Shown: positions 1 through 10,380 of the stretch, piece after piece | How positions within the stretch are numbered: the stretch's first letter is position 1 | How the letters are laid out: every line of letters starts with the position of its first letter | Assembly: GCF_003600645.1 (NCBI RefSeq) | Contig: NZ_CP032482.1 | Span: forward strand, 3,224,001-3,288,000 | Direction of reading: 5' to 3' | Length of the DNA: 64,000 bases | Source: Yersinia rochesterensis | GTDB taxonomy: Bacteria > Pseudomonadota > Gammaproteobacteria > Enterobacterales > Enterobacteriaceae | Translations under genes and position numbers: made by a program | Notes under the pieces: generated by a model | Told to the model about the DNA's origin: nothing | Database searches by the model: none | The model's input: the letters and a program-made list of their open reading frames with translations, nothing else

Positions 1-219
1 TTCCCAACTCCAACGCCCTGAAGGCGGAGTCATGCTGCGGTCTAACCACAGCCAGTGAGATAATTTGAGTTGGTTATAGAAATTCCAGACCAGCGCCGCA
101 ACCACTGAGACGAGTAATAGCCAAGGAAGATACCCGATAAAGGCACCTAGCAGTAATGCGGGCAAACAAAAAAGAGCCAGCTCTAAAGCCAGCGTTTTCC
201 ATGATAAACGTTCTAACAC
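1..219 (-). CDS. phoR: Phosphate regulon sensor kinase PhoR (N-terminal part only)
   Basis: The reverse strand reads from a GTG at 219 into a protein beginning [20 protein letters not shown], which closely matches the N-terminus of enterobacterial PhoR, the membrane histidine kinase/phosphatase that controls PhoB according to phosphate supply. The visible 73 codons hold two closely spaced hydrophobic stretches (the membrane anchor) followed by the conserved DRSMTPP segment. PAS and kinase domains lie outside the window. A GGAGAA Shine-Dalgarno supports the GTG start. It lies 24 bp downstream of phoB on the same strand, the usual phoBR operon. Identity is confident; only the fragment is visible. 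Confidence 0.92.
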   Translation of the reverse strand, partial: MLERLSWKTLALELALFCLPALLLGAFIGYLPWLLLVSVVAALVWNFYNQLKLSHWLWLDRSMTPPSGRWSWE

Positions 220-243
220 AACGAATTCTCCGGCACTGAAAAC

Positions 244-933
244 TCAGTAGCGCGTTGAGAAGCGGTACCCGGTTCCCCGGACAGTTTGTACCATTTTGTC
301 ATGGCCATCAGTTTCAAGCGCCTTGCGTAGCCGACGAATATGTACGTCAACGGTGCGATCTTCTACATAAACGTTAGTGCCCCAGACATAATTAAGCAAC
401 TGTTCACGGCTATAAACTCGCTCTGGATGGGTCATAAAGAAATGCAATAATTTAAACTCGGTCGGCCCCATATCCAGTGCTTGCTCATTGGCCATAACCC
501 GATGTGAAGAGGGGTCAAGACTCAGTCCTTGCATTTCAATCACTTCTTCCACCGCCATTGGCGATATCCGGCGCATGACTGCTTTAATCCGCGCCACCAG
601 CTCTTTGGGTGAAAAAGGCTTGGTAATATAATCATCAGCGCCCACTTCTAAACCGCGAACTCTGTCTTCTTCTTCACCACGGGCGGTCAGCATCATCACG
701 GGAATATCTCGGGTCAATGCTTCGCGTTTCATATGCTTAATAAACTGAATCCCCGACCCCCCTGGTAACATCCAATCCAGCAACACTAAATCAGGGTAAG
801 GCTCAGATAATCGAGTTACTGCGCTGTCATAATCCTCGGCTTCTAACGGTTGGTAGCCATTTTGTTCCAACACAAAGCACACCATCTCACGGATTGGAGC
901 TTCATCCTCCACTACCAGTATGCGTCTTGCCAT
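244..933 (-). CDS. phoB: Phosphate response regulator PhoB
   Basis: A 229-residue OmpR/PhoB-type response regulator, the same length as E. coli PhoB. The receiver domain (about 1-125) has the acidic pocket (VVEDE, residues 7-11), the phospho-acceptor Asp53 in [11 protein letters not shown] and the conserved Lys in the [10 protein letters not shown] segment. The C-terminal winged-helix DNA-binding domain ends in [14 protein letters not shown] and VRGTGYRF. Phosphorylated by PhoR under phosphate limitation, it activates Pho-box promoters. The frame is open further upstream to 1110, but the ATG at 933 gives the family's length and N-terminus ([11 protein letters not shown]). An autoregulatory Pho box lies 65 bp upstream, and phoR follows in the same operon. 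Confidence 0.97.
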   Translation of the reverse strand: MARRILVVEDEAPIREMVCFVLEQNGYQPLEAEDYDSAVTRLSEPYPDLVLLDWMLPGGSGIQFIKHMKREALTRDIPVMMLTARGEEEDRVRGLEVGADDYITKPFSPKELVARIKAVMRRISPMAVEEVIEMQGLSLDPSSHRVMANEQALDMGPTEFKLLHFFMTHPERVYSREQLLNYVWGTNVYVEDRTVDVHIRRLRKALETDGHDKMVQTVRGTGYRFSTRY

Positions 934-981
934 CATCAACCCTGCCAGTAAGTTAGTGGTCACTATTTGATTTCGGGAGCC

Positions 982-1015
982 ATTATGCGTCAGTTTTGTG
1001 ACATTTTTATGAAAA
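982..1015 (-). promoter_or_regulatory. Pho box and -10 of the phoBR promoter
   Basis: On the reverse strand the 18-mer TTTTCATAAAAATGTCAC (998-1015) is two direct half-sites closely matching the Pho box consensus (CTGTCATAAAACTGTCAC). Ten bases further downstream is CATAAT (982-987), a good -10. This is the arrangement in which PhoB replaces sigma-70 contact at -35. It lies 65 bp upstream of the phoB ATG, which fits autoregulation of phoBR. Confidence 0.8.
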
Positions 1016-1202
1016 ACATCGCGCTCTTGCAAGCAATAAGCATAGTGATAAATTTTATGATAATTGCAAAATGCAGTACTCAAGTTTGCGAAGCGTCTCG
1101 GAGATTTCATTCACACTATTTTTTTAGCCGCGACATCCGGCGGGCAGTGTTTATAATCAGCGCCAATATCTTTGGAAAACAACCTGCCCTAGCGGGAGAT
1201 TT

Positions 1203-2441
1203 ATGCGCATTATTCATACCTCTGATTGGCATTTAGGCCAGCATTTCTTCACCAAAAGCCGTGCGGCTGAACATCAAGCATTTCTGCACTGGCTCATTGA
1301 ACAGATCAAAGAAAATCAGGTAGATGCGCTGATTATAGCCGGTGATATCTTTGATACTGGCTCCCCACCCAGCTATGCCCGTGAGCTGTATAATCGCTTC
1401 GTGGTCGAGCTTCAATCAACAAATTGCCAGTTAATTGTTTTGGGGGGGAATCATGATTCAGTCTCAACGCTGAATGAATCTCGGGGTTTGCTTTCTTATC
1501 TGAATACCACGGTCATATCCTGCGCCAGCAGTGATTTAGCCCAGCAAGTTATTATTTTGAAAAACCGTCAGGAGCAACCTGCGGCCATACTGTGCGCCAT
1601 CCCCTTTTTGCGCCCACGCGATTTAGTCACCAGTCAGGCTGGCGAATCCGGCGGACAAAAGCAACTGGCATTACAAGAAGCCATTGCGGCCCACTATCAA
1701 GCGCTCTATCAGCGGGCCGTTGAGTTGCGCGCTGAGCTTGGCCTGCCCTTACCTATTATTGCCACTGGGCATTTAACCACGGTGGGGGTTACCACCACAG
1801 ACTCGGTTCGAGATATTTACATCGGCACATTAGACGCTTTCCCAGCCCAAGCTTTCCCCCCGGCGGATTATATTGCTCTGGGCCATATTCACCGTGCTCA
1901 GCAAGTCGCTAAAACCGAGCATATTCGCTACAGCGGCTCGCCAATTGCCTTGAGTTTTGATGAATTGAGCAAAGAGAAAAGTGTTTATTTGGTGGAGTTT
2001 GCCCAGCAAGCATTAGCATCAGTGACCCCGCTATTCATCCCACAATTTCAGCCGATGCAGTTAATCAAAGGCGATTTAACACAAATAGAGCAACAGCTGG
2101 CTGCATTTTCTGGCCATCAGGGGTTACCGGTATGGCTGGATATTGAAGTCGCCACAAAAGACTATCTCACTGATATTCAAAGGCGAATTCAAGCACTAGC
2201 CGCAGAACTTCCGGTGGAAGTGGTATTATTGCGCCGCAGTAAAGAACTGCGTCATAACAGCATTGAGCGGCAGGAAAAGGAAACACTCAATGAGTTGAGT
2301 GTCACTGATGTATTTGAACGCCGGCTGGCGCTGGAGGCGGATTTAGCCGAACCTCGTCAGGAACGCATGCGCCAAATGTTCAATCAGGTGGTTGAGGATA
2401 TATCGCAAGGTAAAGATGCCGCAGAGGAGCAACCAGCATGA
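1203..2441 (+). CDS. sbcD: Exonuclease subunit SbcD
   Basis: 412 residues; the Mre11-type metallophosphoesterase subunit of the SbcCD nuclease, which opens DNA hairpins and processes ends and palindromes at replication forks. Metal-binding motifs are all visible: DWH (residues 8-10), GDIFD (47-51), GNHD (82-85), TGHLT and LGHIHRAQ. The C-terminal part is the capping and SbcC-binding region. It is slightly longer than the E. coli protein (about 400). The start follows a GGGAGAT ribosome site. Its stop codon overlaps the sbcC start by 4 bp (ATGA), so the two are translationally coupled. It diverges from phoB. Confidence 0.97.
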   Translation: MRIIHTSDWHLGQHFFTKSRAAEHQAFLHWLIEQIKENQVDALIIAGDIFDTGSPPSYARELYNRFVVELQSTNCQLIVLGGNHDSVSTLNESRGLLSYLNTTVISCASSDLAQQVIILKNRQEQPAAILCAIPFLRPRDLVTSQAGESGGQKQLALQEAIAAHYQALYQRAVELRAELGLPLPIIATGHLTTVGVTTTDSVRDIYIGTLDAFPAQAFPPADYIALGHIHRAQQVAKTEHIRYSGSPIALSFDELSKEKSVYLVEFAQQALASVTPLFIPQFQPMQLIKGDLTQIEQQLAAFSGHQGLPVWLDIEVATKDYLTDIQRRIQALAAELPVEVVLLRRSKELRHNSIERQEKETLNELSVTDVFERRLALEADLAEPRQERMRQMFNQVVEDISQGKDAAEEQPA

Positions 2442-5400
2442 GAATTTTGAGCCTGCGTCTGAAAAACATTAATTCTCTACAGGGCGAATGGAAGATTGAT
2501 TTCACTGCCGAGCCTTTTGCCAGCAATGGGTTATTCGCAATCACCGGCCCGACAGGCGCCGGTAAAACCACCCTCCTCGATGCTATTTGTCTCGCGCTAT
2601 ACCACCAAACTCCGCGTTTGACTGTCTCACCGGGCCAAAATGAGCTGATGACCCGCCATACTGCGGAGTCGCTAGCTGAAGTTGAATTTGAGGTAAAAGG
2701 CACGCGTTATCGGGCATTTTGGAGTCAGCGCCGTGCTAAAAATAGCCCGGAAGGGAATCTGCAAGCCCCCAAAGTTGAGCTGGCACTGTGCGAGAATGGC
2801 AAAATTCTGGCCGATAAAGTGCGCGATAAACTGGATATGGTGGCGGCAATCACCGGGCTAGATTTTGGTCGTTTTACTAAATCCATGATGCTGTCGCAGG
2901 GGCAATTTGCCGCTTTTCTCAATGCCGATGCCAATGACCGTGCTGAATTATTGGAAGAATTAACCGGCACCGACATCTATGGGCGGCTATCTGAACATGT
3001 ATTTGAACAACATAAGTTGGCCAAGACTGCGCTGGACGCATTGCACCAACGCGCCAATGGTATTGAACTGCTAAATGAAGAGCAGCGTTTAGCCCTGGCA
3101 AAACAATTAAACTCGCTCGAAGAACAAGAAAAGCAGCTTTCCTCAGAACAGCGGGTGAATCAAAACCAAATAAATTGGCTCACCAGTTGGCAGCAGCAGC
3201 AAAAAAATGCATTGGAATATCAACAACAACAGAAGCTTATTGAGCAAGAATATCAACAGGCGCAGCCCGAACTGCAACGGTTGGCCCGCAGTGAGCCGGC
3301 AGAAAAGCTGCGCCCCCTGTTGCGCGAGCGCTCGCGCAGCCTACAGGATTTGCAACAAATACAACTGCGCATCACTACATTAACCGGGCAACAGCAACAA
3401 CTTCAGACGCAACTCACACCACTGACTCAGGCGCTGGAGCAAGCCAATCTTGCTCGCCAACAACAAGCCGCCCAGCAGCATGAACAAGAAACACTGATCG
3501 AGCAAAAGGTCGTTCCGCTAGATAATCTTATTGCTCAGCACCAACACTCATTAATGCTGCTTGGCACGCAATTACAACAGTTACAAACTAAAGAGCAGCA
3601 AGGCAAACAGCAGCTTGAGCTGAACGAACAGCAGCTAAAGCAAACCCAGCAGCGCCTACAACAACTGACTGAGTACAGCCAGCAATATGCCCACCATCAG
3701 CACTGGGAAAAGAACTTGCCTTTATGGCGTGAACAGTTCCGTCAATTACACATACAGCAACAACAAGCGATTGACAGTGAGCAGCAGTTACAGCAACAGG
3801 TTGCATTAATCACGACCTTACAGCAGCAAATAGACACACTGAATAAACAAGATAAACAGCAGCAAGCGGCATTAGTGCAAGCCCACTTACAGACAAGTAG
3901 CATTCAGCAACAATTGACCGCACTTGAGCAACTGCAACCCTCGGCGCAGCTACGCCAACAACTGTTCGAACTCCAGCAACAACGGCCAGTGCGGCAACAA
4001 TTAGCGGCATTATCACCATTGGTGCAGCAAGTTCAGGCGCAGCATGATAAACAACAACAGCAAGCAGTCAGCCAGCAACAACAACTCATACTACTCGAGC
4101 AGCAATTGGCCGAGAAACGTCAGTTATATAAACAACAAAAACAACATCTGACGACTCTGGAAACTTTGCTGGAACGCGAAAAACACATAGTCAGCTTAGA
4201 GGCAGAAAGAACCAAACTGCAACCGGGAGAAGCATGCCCGCTATGTGGTGCATTGGATCACCCGGCCATTACGAAGTATCAGGCGGTAAAGCCCTCAGAG
4301 ACAGCTATCCGTGTTGAGGAACAGCGCCCACAGGTTGAGCGGCTATCAACTGAGGGTTCCGAACTCAATGCCCAGACTCAAAGCTTGCTTCAGCAGCTCA
4401 AACATCTGGAACAAGAGTTACAGCACAGCAATCAGCAGTTGGCAGATTACCAACAGCAATGGCAAACACTGACCCAGCCATTAGCCCTGAGCTTTGCTTT
4501 AAATGAACCGGCAGCCTTAATAATCTGGCTCGAGCAACAGGAACAATCAGAGCAAAGCTGTCAGCTAAAACTGGCTGAATATGAGCAGCTGAATCAGCAA
4601 TATCAACAGGCCAAAGATATTCTGACTCAAGCAGAACAGCAGCAACAAAAACATCAACAGCAATTGGCATTAATTGCTCAACGCCAACAAGATACGCAAG
4701 AATCCCAGCAAAAATTGCTTACACATCATCAGCATCAACTCGCTGAGTTAGCAAAAGTGCATCAAAACTTCAGCCATGCTCTGGCTGAGCTATCACTCTC
4801 ATTGCCTGAAGCAGATCAACAACAAAGTTGGCTTTCATCACGGGAAGAAGAGAATCAACGCTGGCACCAATATCAGCAAGAACAACAACAGCTGGCTCTG
4901 GGGCAAAAAGCACTGGAAACGCAGATTGAAAATGAGCGTCACCATTTACAAGAATGCCGAGAACAATTATCTCTGCTGACTCAACAACATCAACAAACTG
5001 AAGCCCTGTTACAACAACAAAAGCAACAGCGCCAGGCTCTGTTTGGTGACGGCAATGTTATTGAGGTACGTCAGTTATTACGCCAACAACAGCAACAAAC
5101 GGAGCAGGCGCTGCAAAATGCAGCACAAACCCTGCAACAAGCGCAATCTCAACTTAATTTACTCTCTGGTGAGCTCGCAGGTCTGGAACAGCAACAGCAC
5201 CAATATCAGCAGCGCGCGGCGGCGGCTCAAGCGGAATTACAACAAACACTGACAAGCAGTGAATTCGACGATGAGGCCGCCTTAACCGCCGCTCTGCTGA
5301 GTGAAGAGGAAAGGCAACGTTTGCAACAATTGAAACAACAATTGAGCGAGCGGCAACAACAAGCACACATCCGCCAGCAGCAAGCCAGTGAGGCAATGGA

Positions 5401-6127
5401 TCAACTTATACAATCCTGCCCAGTGGGGGTCAGCCAAGCATCTGAATTGGTTGTATTACAACAGCGGTCAGAGCAATTACTCACCCAACTAAAAACCAAT
5501 ACATTACAGCAAGGCGAATTACGCAATCAGTTAGAAAGCGACACTGTTCGGCGTAGCAACCAACATGCGCTGTTTGAGCAAATTGAACATAGCCAGCAGC
5601 AATATGATGACTGGAGCTATCTCAATCATTTAATAGGCTCCAAAGAGGGTGATAAATTCCGCAAATTTGCACAAGGTTTAACCCTCGACCATTTAGTTTA
5701 TCTGGCAAATAATCAGCTCAGTCGGCTGCATGGACGCTACCAATTACAGCGTAAAACCAGTGATGCTCTGGAGCTGCTAGTGGTGGATACTTGGCAAGCG
5801 GATGCTATGCGTGACACTCGCACATTGTCAGGGGGCGAAAGCTTCCTGGTGAGTTTAGCGCTGGCTTTGGCGCTATCAGATCTGGTCAGCCACAAAACCA
5901 GTATTGACTCACTGTTCCTCGATGAAGGATTTGGCACGCTGGACGCAGAAACACTGGATACTGCGCTCGATGCCCTTGATAGCCTGAATGCATCTGGTAA
6001 AACCATTGGTGTTATCAGCCATGTTGAGGCAATGAAAGACAGAATCCCGGTGCAAATTAAAGTTAAAAAAGTCAATGGATTGGGGGTTAGCCGGTTAGAT
6101 AATATCTTCCGAGTCAATCAAGACTGA
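2438..6127 (+). CDS. sbcC: Exonuclease subunit SbcC, glutamine-rich long form
   Basis: 1229 residues; the Rad50-like SMC-type ATPase partner of SbcD. Walker A GPTGAGKT is at 37-44, the ABC signature LSGGE at 1130-1134 and Walker [12 protein letters not shown] with Asp1162/Glu1163. Between them are two long coiled-coil arms joined by a zinc hook, CPLC at 600-603, almost exactly central. The arms are extremely rich in glutamine (runs of CAA/CAG codons) and the protein is about 180 residues longer than E. coli SbcC (1048). It overlaps sbcD by 4 bp. Identity is certain; the extra length is in the coiled coil, not the ATPase head. Confidence 0.97.
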   Translation: MRILSLRLKNINSLQGEWKIDFTAEPFASNGLFAITGPTGAGKTTLLDAICLALYHQTPRLTVSPGQNELMTRHTAESLAEVEFEVKGTRYRAFWSQRRAKNSPEGNLQAPKVELALCENGKILADKVRDKLDMVAAITGLDFGRFTKSMMLSQGQFAAFLNADANDRAELLEELTGTDIYGRLSEHVFEQHKLAKTALDALHQRANGIELLNEEQRLALAKQLNSLEEQEKQLSSEQRVNQNQINWLTSWQQQQKNALEYQQQQKLIEQEYQQAQPELQRLARSEPAEKLRPLLRERSRSLQDLQQIQLRITTLTGQQQQLQTQLTPLTQALEQANLARQQQAAQQHEQETLIEQKVVPLDNLIAQHQHSLMLLGTQLQQLQTKEQQGKQQLELNEQQLKQTQQRLQQLTEYSQQYAHHQHWEKNLPLWREQFRQLHIQQQQAIDSEQQLQQQVALITTLQQQIDTLNKQDKQQQAALVQAHLQTSSIQQQLTALEQLQPSAQLRQQLFELQQQRPVRQQLAALSPLVQQVQAQHDKQQQQAVSQQQQLILLEQQLAEKRQLYKQQKQHLTTLETLLEREKHIVSLEAERTKLQPGEACPLCGALDHPAITKYQAVKPSETAIRVEEQRPQVERLSTEGSELNAQTQSLLQQLKHLEQELQHSNQQLADYQQQWQTLTQPLALSFALNEPAALIIWLEQQEQSEQSCQLKLAEYEQLNQQYQQAKDILTQAEQQQQKHQQQLALIAQRQQDTQESQQKLLTHHQHQLAELAKVHQNFSHALAELSLSLPEADQQQSWLSSREEENQRWHQYQQEQQQLALGQKALETQIENERHHLQECREQLSLLTQQHQQTEALLQQQKQQRQALFGDGNVIEVRQLLRQQQQQTEQALQNAAQTLQQAQSQLNLLSGELAGLEQQQHQYQQRAAAAQAELQQTLTSSEFDDEAALTAALLSEEERQRLQQLKQQLSERQQQAHIRQQQASEAMDQLIQSCPVGVSQASELVVLQQRSEQLLTQLKTNTLQQGELRNQLESDTVRRSNQHALFEQIEHSQQQYDDWSYLNHLIGSKEGDKFRKFAQGLTLDHLVYLANNQLSRLHGRYQLQRKTSDALELLVVDTWQADAMRDTRTLSGGESFLVSLALALALSDLVSHKTSIDSLFLDEGFGTLDAETLDTALDALDSLNASGKTIGVISHVEAMKDRIPVQIKVKKVNGLGVSRLDNIFRVNQD

Positions 6128-6147
6128 ATATAGGCCGTCCAGAATGA

Positions 6148-6550
<403 letters not shown>

Positions 6551-6561
<11 letters not shown>

Positions 6562-7465
6562 GGGTAGGCCACAACCAGGCGGCACCCCGCACCCCACTAG
6601 AATCCCCATGCAAAGCTTTACGGATTGGGGTTTCGCACTCGCCACCAAATACCCAAGGGCTGATTAAGGTAGGTAATGTTTTATACAGGCGGTCAACATT
6701 ACTCATTCCCCCGCCTAACACGATGATATCAGGGTCAAACAGGTTAATGACATGAGCTAATGACTTAGCCAAACGTCGCTCGTAGTTAACCATTACCTGT
6801 TCAGCCAGCACATCACCTTGTTCAACCAACTCCATGATTTCATGCCCCTTGAGCGGCTGCCCGCTCAAACGAAAATAATCAGTGGCAAAGCCAGTGCCGG
6901 AAACAAAAGTCTCAATACAGCCTTTTTTCCCGCAATAACAAGCAACTTCCTGCTGATACTGCCGCTCTTCATCATCTTGCCAGGGTAGCGGATTATGTCC
7001 CCATTCACCGGCAATACCATTACCGCCAGCATGTACACACCCGTTAATGGCAACACCTGAGCCACAACCAGTCCCAATAATGACCCCGAATACCAGGTGC
7101 TTTCCGGCTCCCGCGCCATCAGTTGCTTCAGAAACAGCAAAACAGTTGGCATCATTAGCCAGATGCACCTGACGGGAGAGTAACGTTGACAAGTCTTTAT
7201 CTAACTCTTGTCCATTTAGCCAAACAGAATTGGCATTTTTTACCTTGCCAGTGAAAGGAGATAGCGTGCCCGGGATACCCACACCAACACTGCCCTGCTC
7301 CCCAGTAGCTTCTTCTGCATCAGAGACTAACGCCGCGATCGCCTGCAAAGTTTTTTGATAATCATGGCGCGGGGTAGAAACCCGTTTACGGAAAAGCTCC
7401 TGCCCATTATTGGCTAAAGCAATGACTTCTATTTTGGTACCACCCAGATCTATACCAATGCGCAT
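6551..7465 (-). CDS. mak: Fructokinase (manno(fructo)kinase, ROK family)
   Basis: 304 residues; ATP-dependent phosphorylation of fructose (also mannose) to the 6-phosphate in the cytoplasm. The ROK signature is complete: phosphate-binding DLGGTK (6-11), catalytic Asp105 in LANDANC, and the zinc site His157 in EWGHNPLP with the cysteines of CYCGKKGC (176, 178, 183). It is very close to E. coli Mak throughout, except at the extreme C-terminus. There WLWP is followed by TLRP and a stop that come from the adjoining ERIC-like repeat, so the natural tail was replaced or extended. It converges on sbcC. Confidence 0.95.
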
Positions 7466-7799
7466 AGCGCCTTACCTCATCGACAAGATTGTTTGTTGTT
7501 TATGGCAACTGATTTTAACGATAAACATCCTTCGATATACCAAGACAATGACAATAATAAAAACCTTATTCTTACAGTTTGTGACCGTGCGCTGTAACGC
7601 CACAATATTTGTCACTCACTATTGGGTATTTGATGGTGATTGAATCCCAGCAAAGAGGAATAGGGTTATACAAATTGCGAGCTGGCTCTGTTTTTTTCTT
7701 ATTCTTTTTACTAGGGACAGGCGCGTCAATTCGTTATCATGCCGCACTGCGTCTGATTAACTCGCGCGCTTAAAGCGCGCCCGAGCCAGGGATAACACT
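7466..7799. other. Divergent intergenic region mak / rdgC
   Basis: 334 bp between the divergent starts of mak and rdgC, so it must hold both promoters. The one strong structure is the palindrome at 7764-7780 (listed separately). No convincing ORF or RNA gene is seen. Confidence 0.6.
7764..7780. promoter_or_regulatory. Perfect GC palindrome just upstream of rdgC
   Basis: GCGCGCTTaAAGCGCGC: 8-bp arms around one central base, ending 19 bp before the rdgC ATG and just before its ribosome-binding site. It could be a repressor operator or a 5'-UTR hairpin; the sequence alone does not decide. Confidence 0.4.
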
Positions 7800-8711
7800 A
7801 TGTTGTGGTTTAAGAATTTAATGGTTTACCGTTTAAGCCGGGAAGTTTCTCTATCTGCGGATGAAATGGAGAAACAGTTAAGCGCCCTCAGTTTCACCCC
7901 CTGCGGCAGTCAGGATATGGCAAAAACCGGTTGGGTATCACCGATGGGTTCACATAGCGATGCATTAACCCATACGGTTAATGGTCAAATCGTCATTTGT
8001 GCGCGAAAAGAAGAGAAAATATTGCCATCGCCGGTGATTAAACAAGAGTTACAAGCCAAAATTGAACGCCTCGAAGGTGAACAACATCGCAAACTGAAAA
8101 AAACTGAAAAAGACTCATTAAAAGATGAAGTTCTGCACAGTTTATTGCCACGTGCATTCAGTCGCTTTAACCAAACCTTCTTGTGGATTGATACCGTCAA
8201 TGATTTGATTATGGTCGATGCCGCCAGTGCAAAACGCGCTGAAGATACCCTGGCATTGCTACGAAAAAGCTTAGGTTCCTTGCCGGTGGTGCCACTGACA
8301 TTAGAAAATCCGATTGAGCTGACCTTAACTGAGTGGGTTCGTAGCAAAGAATTACCTGCTGGCTTTGCACTGATGGATGAAGCTGAACTGAAAGCCATTT
8401 TGGAAGATGGCGGCGTGATTCGCTGTAAGAAACAGGATTTATTCAGTGATGAAATTGCGGTGCATATTGAAGCCGGTAAGCTAGTCACTAAGTTGGCCCT
8501 GGACTGGCAAGAGCGTGTTCAGCTAGTTCTGTCCGATGACGGCTCGCTGAAACGCCTAAAATTCTCTGACACCCTGCGTGAGCAGAATGAAGATATCGAT
8601 CGGGAAGATTTTGCACAACGTTTTGATGCCGATTTTATTCTGATGACCAGCGAGTTGGCTGCTCTGATTAAAAATCTGATTGAAGCCTTGGGTGGCGAAG
8701 CTCAGCACTAA
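7800..8711 (+). CDS. rdgC: Recombination-associated protein RdgC
   Basis: 303 residues, the same length as E. coli RdgC (303). This nucleoid-associated protein forms a ring around double-stranded DNA and restrains RecA filament activity. The N-terminus ([14 protein letters not shown]) and the [18 protein letters not shown] segment are family hallmarks. The start is preceded by CCAGGGATAACACT, a plausible ribosome site. It is a single gene diverging from mak and converging on ppnP, with a shared hairpin terminator between them. No anomalies. Confidence 0.96.
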   Translation: MLWFKNLMVYRLSREVSLSADEMEKQLSALSFTPCGSQDMAKTGWVSPMGSHSDALTHTVNGQIVICARKEEKILPSPVIKQELQAKIERLEGEQHRKLKKTEKDSLKDEVLHSLLPRAFSRFNQTFLWIDTVNDLIMVDAASAKRAEDTLALLRKSLGSLPVVPLTLENPIELTLTEWVRSKELPAGFALMDEAELKAILEDGGVIRCKKQDLFSDEIAVHIEAGKLVTKLALDWQERVQLVLSDDGSLKRLKFSDTLREQNEDIDREDFAQRFDADFILMTSELAALIKNLIEALGGEAQH

Positions 8712-8741
8712 TATTGGCTGGCATTGATAACGAAAAATATC

Positions 8742-8764
8742 GCCCTCTCCATATTTGAGAGGGC
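8742..8764. terminator. Terminator between convergent rdgC and ppnP
   Basis: Perfect 8-bp stem GCCCTCTC / GAGAGGGC with a 7-nt loop. The AAAAATAT on its left becomes a T-tract for the reverse strand, so it best serves ppnP. It is probably also used by rdgC. Confidence 0.75.
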
Positions 8765-8780
8765 AAGGTCGATGAGTAAA

Positions 8781-9068
8781 CTAGCTCAAATATTTACACA
8801 AATATGAAGATGCTTCAGCAACTTGCAAGTTAAACTCACTTTCCGCTGGGATATAGAAAGTCTCACCTGGTTTGAAAACTTCCCAGCCTGATGAGCCAGG
8901 AATCAGCACTTTTAAGCTACCGGTAATCACTGTCATTTCTTCCGCTTTCGCTGTACTGAAAGTGTACTCGCCCTTTTCCATCACCCCAACACTAGCTGGC
9001 CCAATACTGTCACTGTCAAAACCAATAGATTTCACTTTCCCGGTAAAATACTCATTAAATTTCAGCAT
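8781..9068 (-). CDS. ppnP: Pyrimidine/purine nucleoside phosphorylase PpnP (YaiE)
   Basis: 95 residues; a small cupin-fold nucleoside phosphorylase (DUF1255/YaiE) with broad specificity, cleaving nucleosides with phosphate to the base and ribose-1-phosphate. Family features seen are the GKVKSIGFD start, VMEKGEYTF, the [11 protein letters not shown] core strand and the [13 protein letters not shown] turn typical of cupins. Length matches E. coli YaiE (94). It stands alone on the reverse strand with its own terminator. Confidence 0.93.
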   Translation of the reverse strand: MLKFNEYFTGKVKSIGFDSDSIGPASVGVMEKGEYTFSTAKAEEMTVITGSLKVLIPGSSGWEVFKPGETFYIPAESEFNLQVAEASSYLCKYLS

Positions 9069-9601
9069 AGTTTTGCACCCGCGTCTTAATCAAGATTGAG
9101 CTTTCATATTAGGGTCACTATAAATGTTCTGTCACTGATTATTATGAGGAAATGCGATCATAACCGAATTCACTGCTATGGTTGCGGATAAAGCATACAA
9201 TTTTGCCTCCGTCGGCCCTATCTCCACCGGTAAAAAGTCGCTATTCGGCTAAAATGCAGGAAGCGACAAATCCCTTCACCGCACAAGGTGAAAGTTGATA
9301 AGTCGAAAATGAAGAAATATTAGAGATTGCGTAGAATGTACAGCGCCAGCGAAGTTTCAAAAACAACAATCAATATTGACCAGAATGCTGGCATAAAATT
9401 GGTATGTTGCTGGATAAACGATTTGAAGGTTTTCATCGGCCCGCCTTGGTGGCCTTGCCTTAAGTGGCATTAATTGACGCAAATAATTTACGTCGAAATG
9501 ATTACGCAGGTGATAATTGTACGCTTCGTATAATTAACAGGCAATCAGATAGGCGGGCAATTCTTGCTATAAGTTAGAAATAGCAAATTTTACAAATTTA
9601 G
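9069..9601. other. Region between ppnP and aroL
   Basis: 533 bp with no gene of ordinary size. It holds the small ORF at 9320-9436 (listed separately). On the + strand a 24-codon ORF starts at the ATG at 9178, without recognisable similarity; it may be chance. No terminator or repeat stood out. Confidence 0.5.
9320..9436 (-). CDS. Small single-span membrane protein (38 residues), unrecognised
   Basis: A short reverse-strand ORF beginning MKTFKSFIQQH. It has a polar/basic N-terminal segment, then one hydrophobic stretch (about residues 15-35, with FWSILIVVFETSLALYIL) and a short basic tail (RNL). A good ribosome-binding site (AAGGCGGG) sits just before the ATG. This build, plus the lack of any other gene in the 533-bp gap, is typical of bacterial small membrane proteins usually missed by annotation. 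I do not recognise a family. It could be a chance ORF; conservation of the frame in related Yersinia would settle it. Confidence 0.5.
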   Translation of the reverse strand: MKTFKSFIQQHTNFMPAFWSILIVVFETSLALYILRNL

Positions 9602-10150
9602 TTAAAGGCCTATTGGGCCGTCTGACAACTTCACCTTTTCATTGGCCAAAATCTGCAAAATATGTTCAACGACCTCTTCAGGGGATTGAGTAGCATCTAG
9701 CACATGGTGAGCAACCTCCTGATATAACGGCTCCCGACTGGCCAGGACATCCCGCATTTCCTCAACTATTGGCTTACCCGTCAGACTTGGCCGTTGGGCA
9801 TCCTCTGGATCTTCCGCCAGACGTTCTGCCAGTACATTGGCTGATGCTCGCAAATAAATAACCGCCCCTTGTTGGCGCATAAATGTACGGTTATCAAGAG
9901 ATAACACCACGCCTCCTCCAGTAGCAACCACCGTTTTAGGCGCAGTTACGGTCTGTAGGGCTATGCTTTCTCGCAGGCGGAAACCATCCCACCCCTCGCG
10001 GGCGACTATTTCGGCCACGCTCGATTGCAAAGTTTGCTGCATAAATAAATCTGTATCGATAAAACGGTATCCCAACGCCTGCGACAACGCTTTCCCTATT
10101 GTTGTTTTACCTGCACCGCGCGCGCCGACCAAAAAGATAGTCTGTGTCAT
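9602..10150 (-). CDS. aroL: Shikimate kinase II
   Basis: 182 residues from the ATG at 10150; ATP-dependent 3-phosphorylation of shikimate in the chorismate/aromatic amino acid pathway. The P-loop GARGAGKTT is at 9-17, the shikimate-binding region includes DTDLF and [10 protein letters not shown], and ATGGGVV is the conserved substrate loop. The lid region has RPSLTGKP. The frame stays open to 10213, but [12 protein letters not shown] is the family N-terminus and an AAAGGA ribosome site precedes it. A weak TyrR-box-like site lies upstream. Confidence 0.95.
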   Translation of the reverse strand: MTQTIFLVGARGAGKTTIGKALSQALGYRFIDTDLFMQQTLQSSVAEIVAREGWDGFRLRESIALQTVTAPKTVVATGGGVVLSLDNRTFMRQQGAVIYLRASANVLAERLAEDPEDAQRPSLTGKPIVEEMRDVLASREPLYQEVAHHVLDATQSPEEVVEHILQILANEKVKLSDGPIGL

Positions 10151-10294
10151 TACTTGAAAGTCCTTTCGTATCCACTTTTGAGGATAAATTCTCGACATCA
10201 AAAAACCGGCCACTTTGGTTGACCGGTAAAACTGGATAACACTCAGCCGTGCAAATCATACCGATAATTGAGAGTAGTGCAAACTTTACAACAT

Positions 10295-10312
10295 TGTAAA
10301 ATTAACGATACA
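10295..10312 (-). promoter_or_regulatory. Candidate TyrR box upstream of aroL
   Basis: TGTAAA-N6-GATACA resembles the TyrR consensus TGTAAA-N6-TTTACA in 10 of 12 fixed positions and overlaps a second inverted repeat (TTTACA..TGTAAA). aroL is TyrR-regulated in E. coli. The distance to the ATG (about 145 bp) is plausible. This is a motif match only. Confidence 0.35.
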
Positions 10313-10380
10313 GATGATAGATAGCATATTGCACCATCACCTGATGTACAGCATCAATTTATATCGGGTAATAACCGTAA

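Noticed and set aside
967..1236. + strand ORF of 89 codons between phoB and sbcD
   Set aside because: It crosses the Pho box promoter and runs into the sbcD start in another frame; no similarity and no ribosome site.
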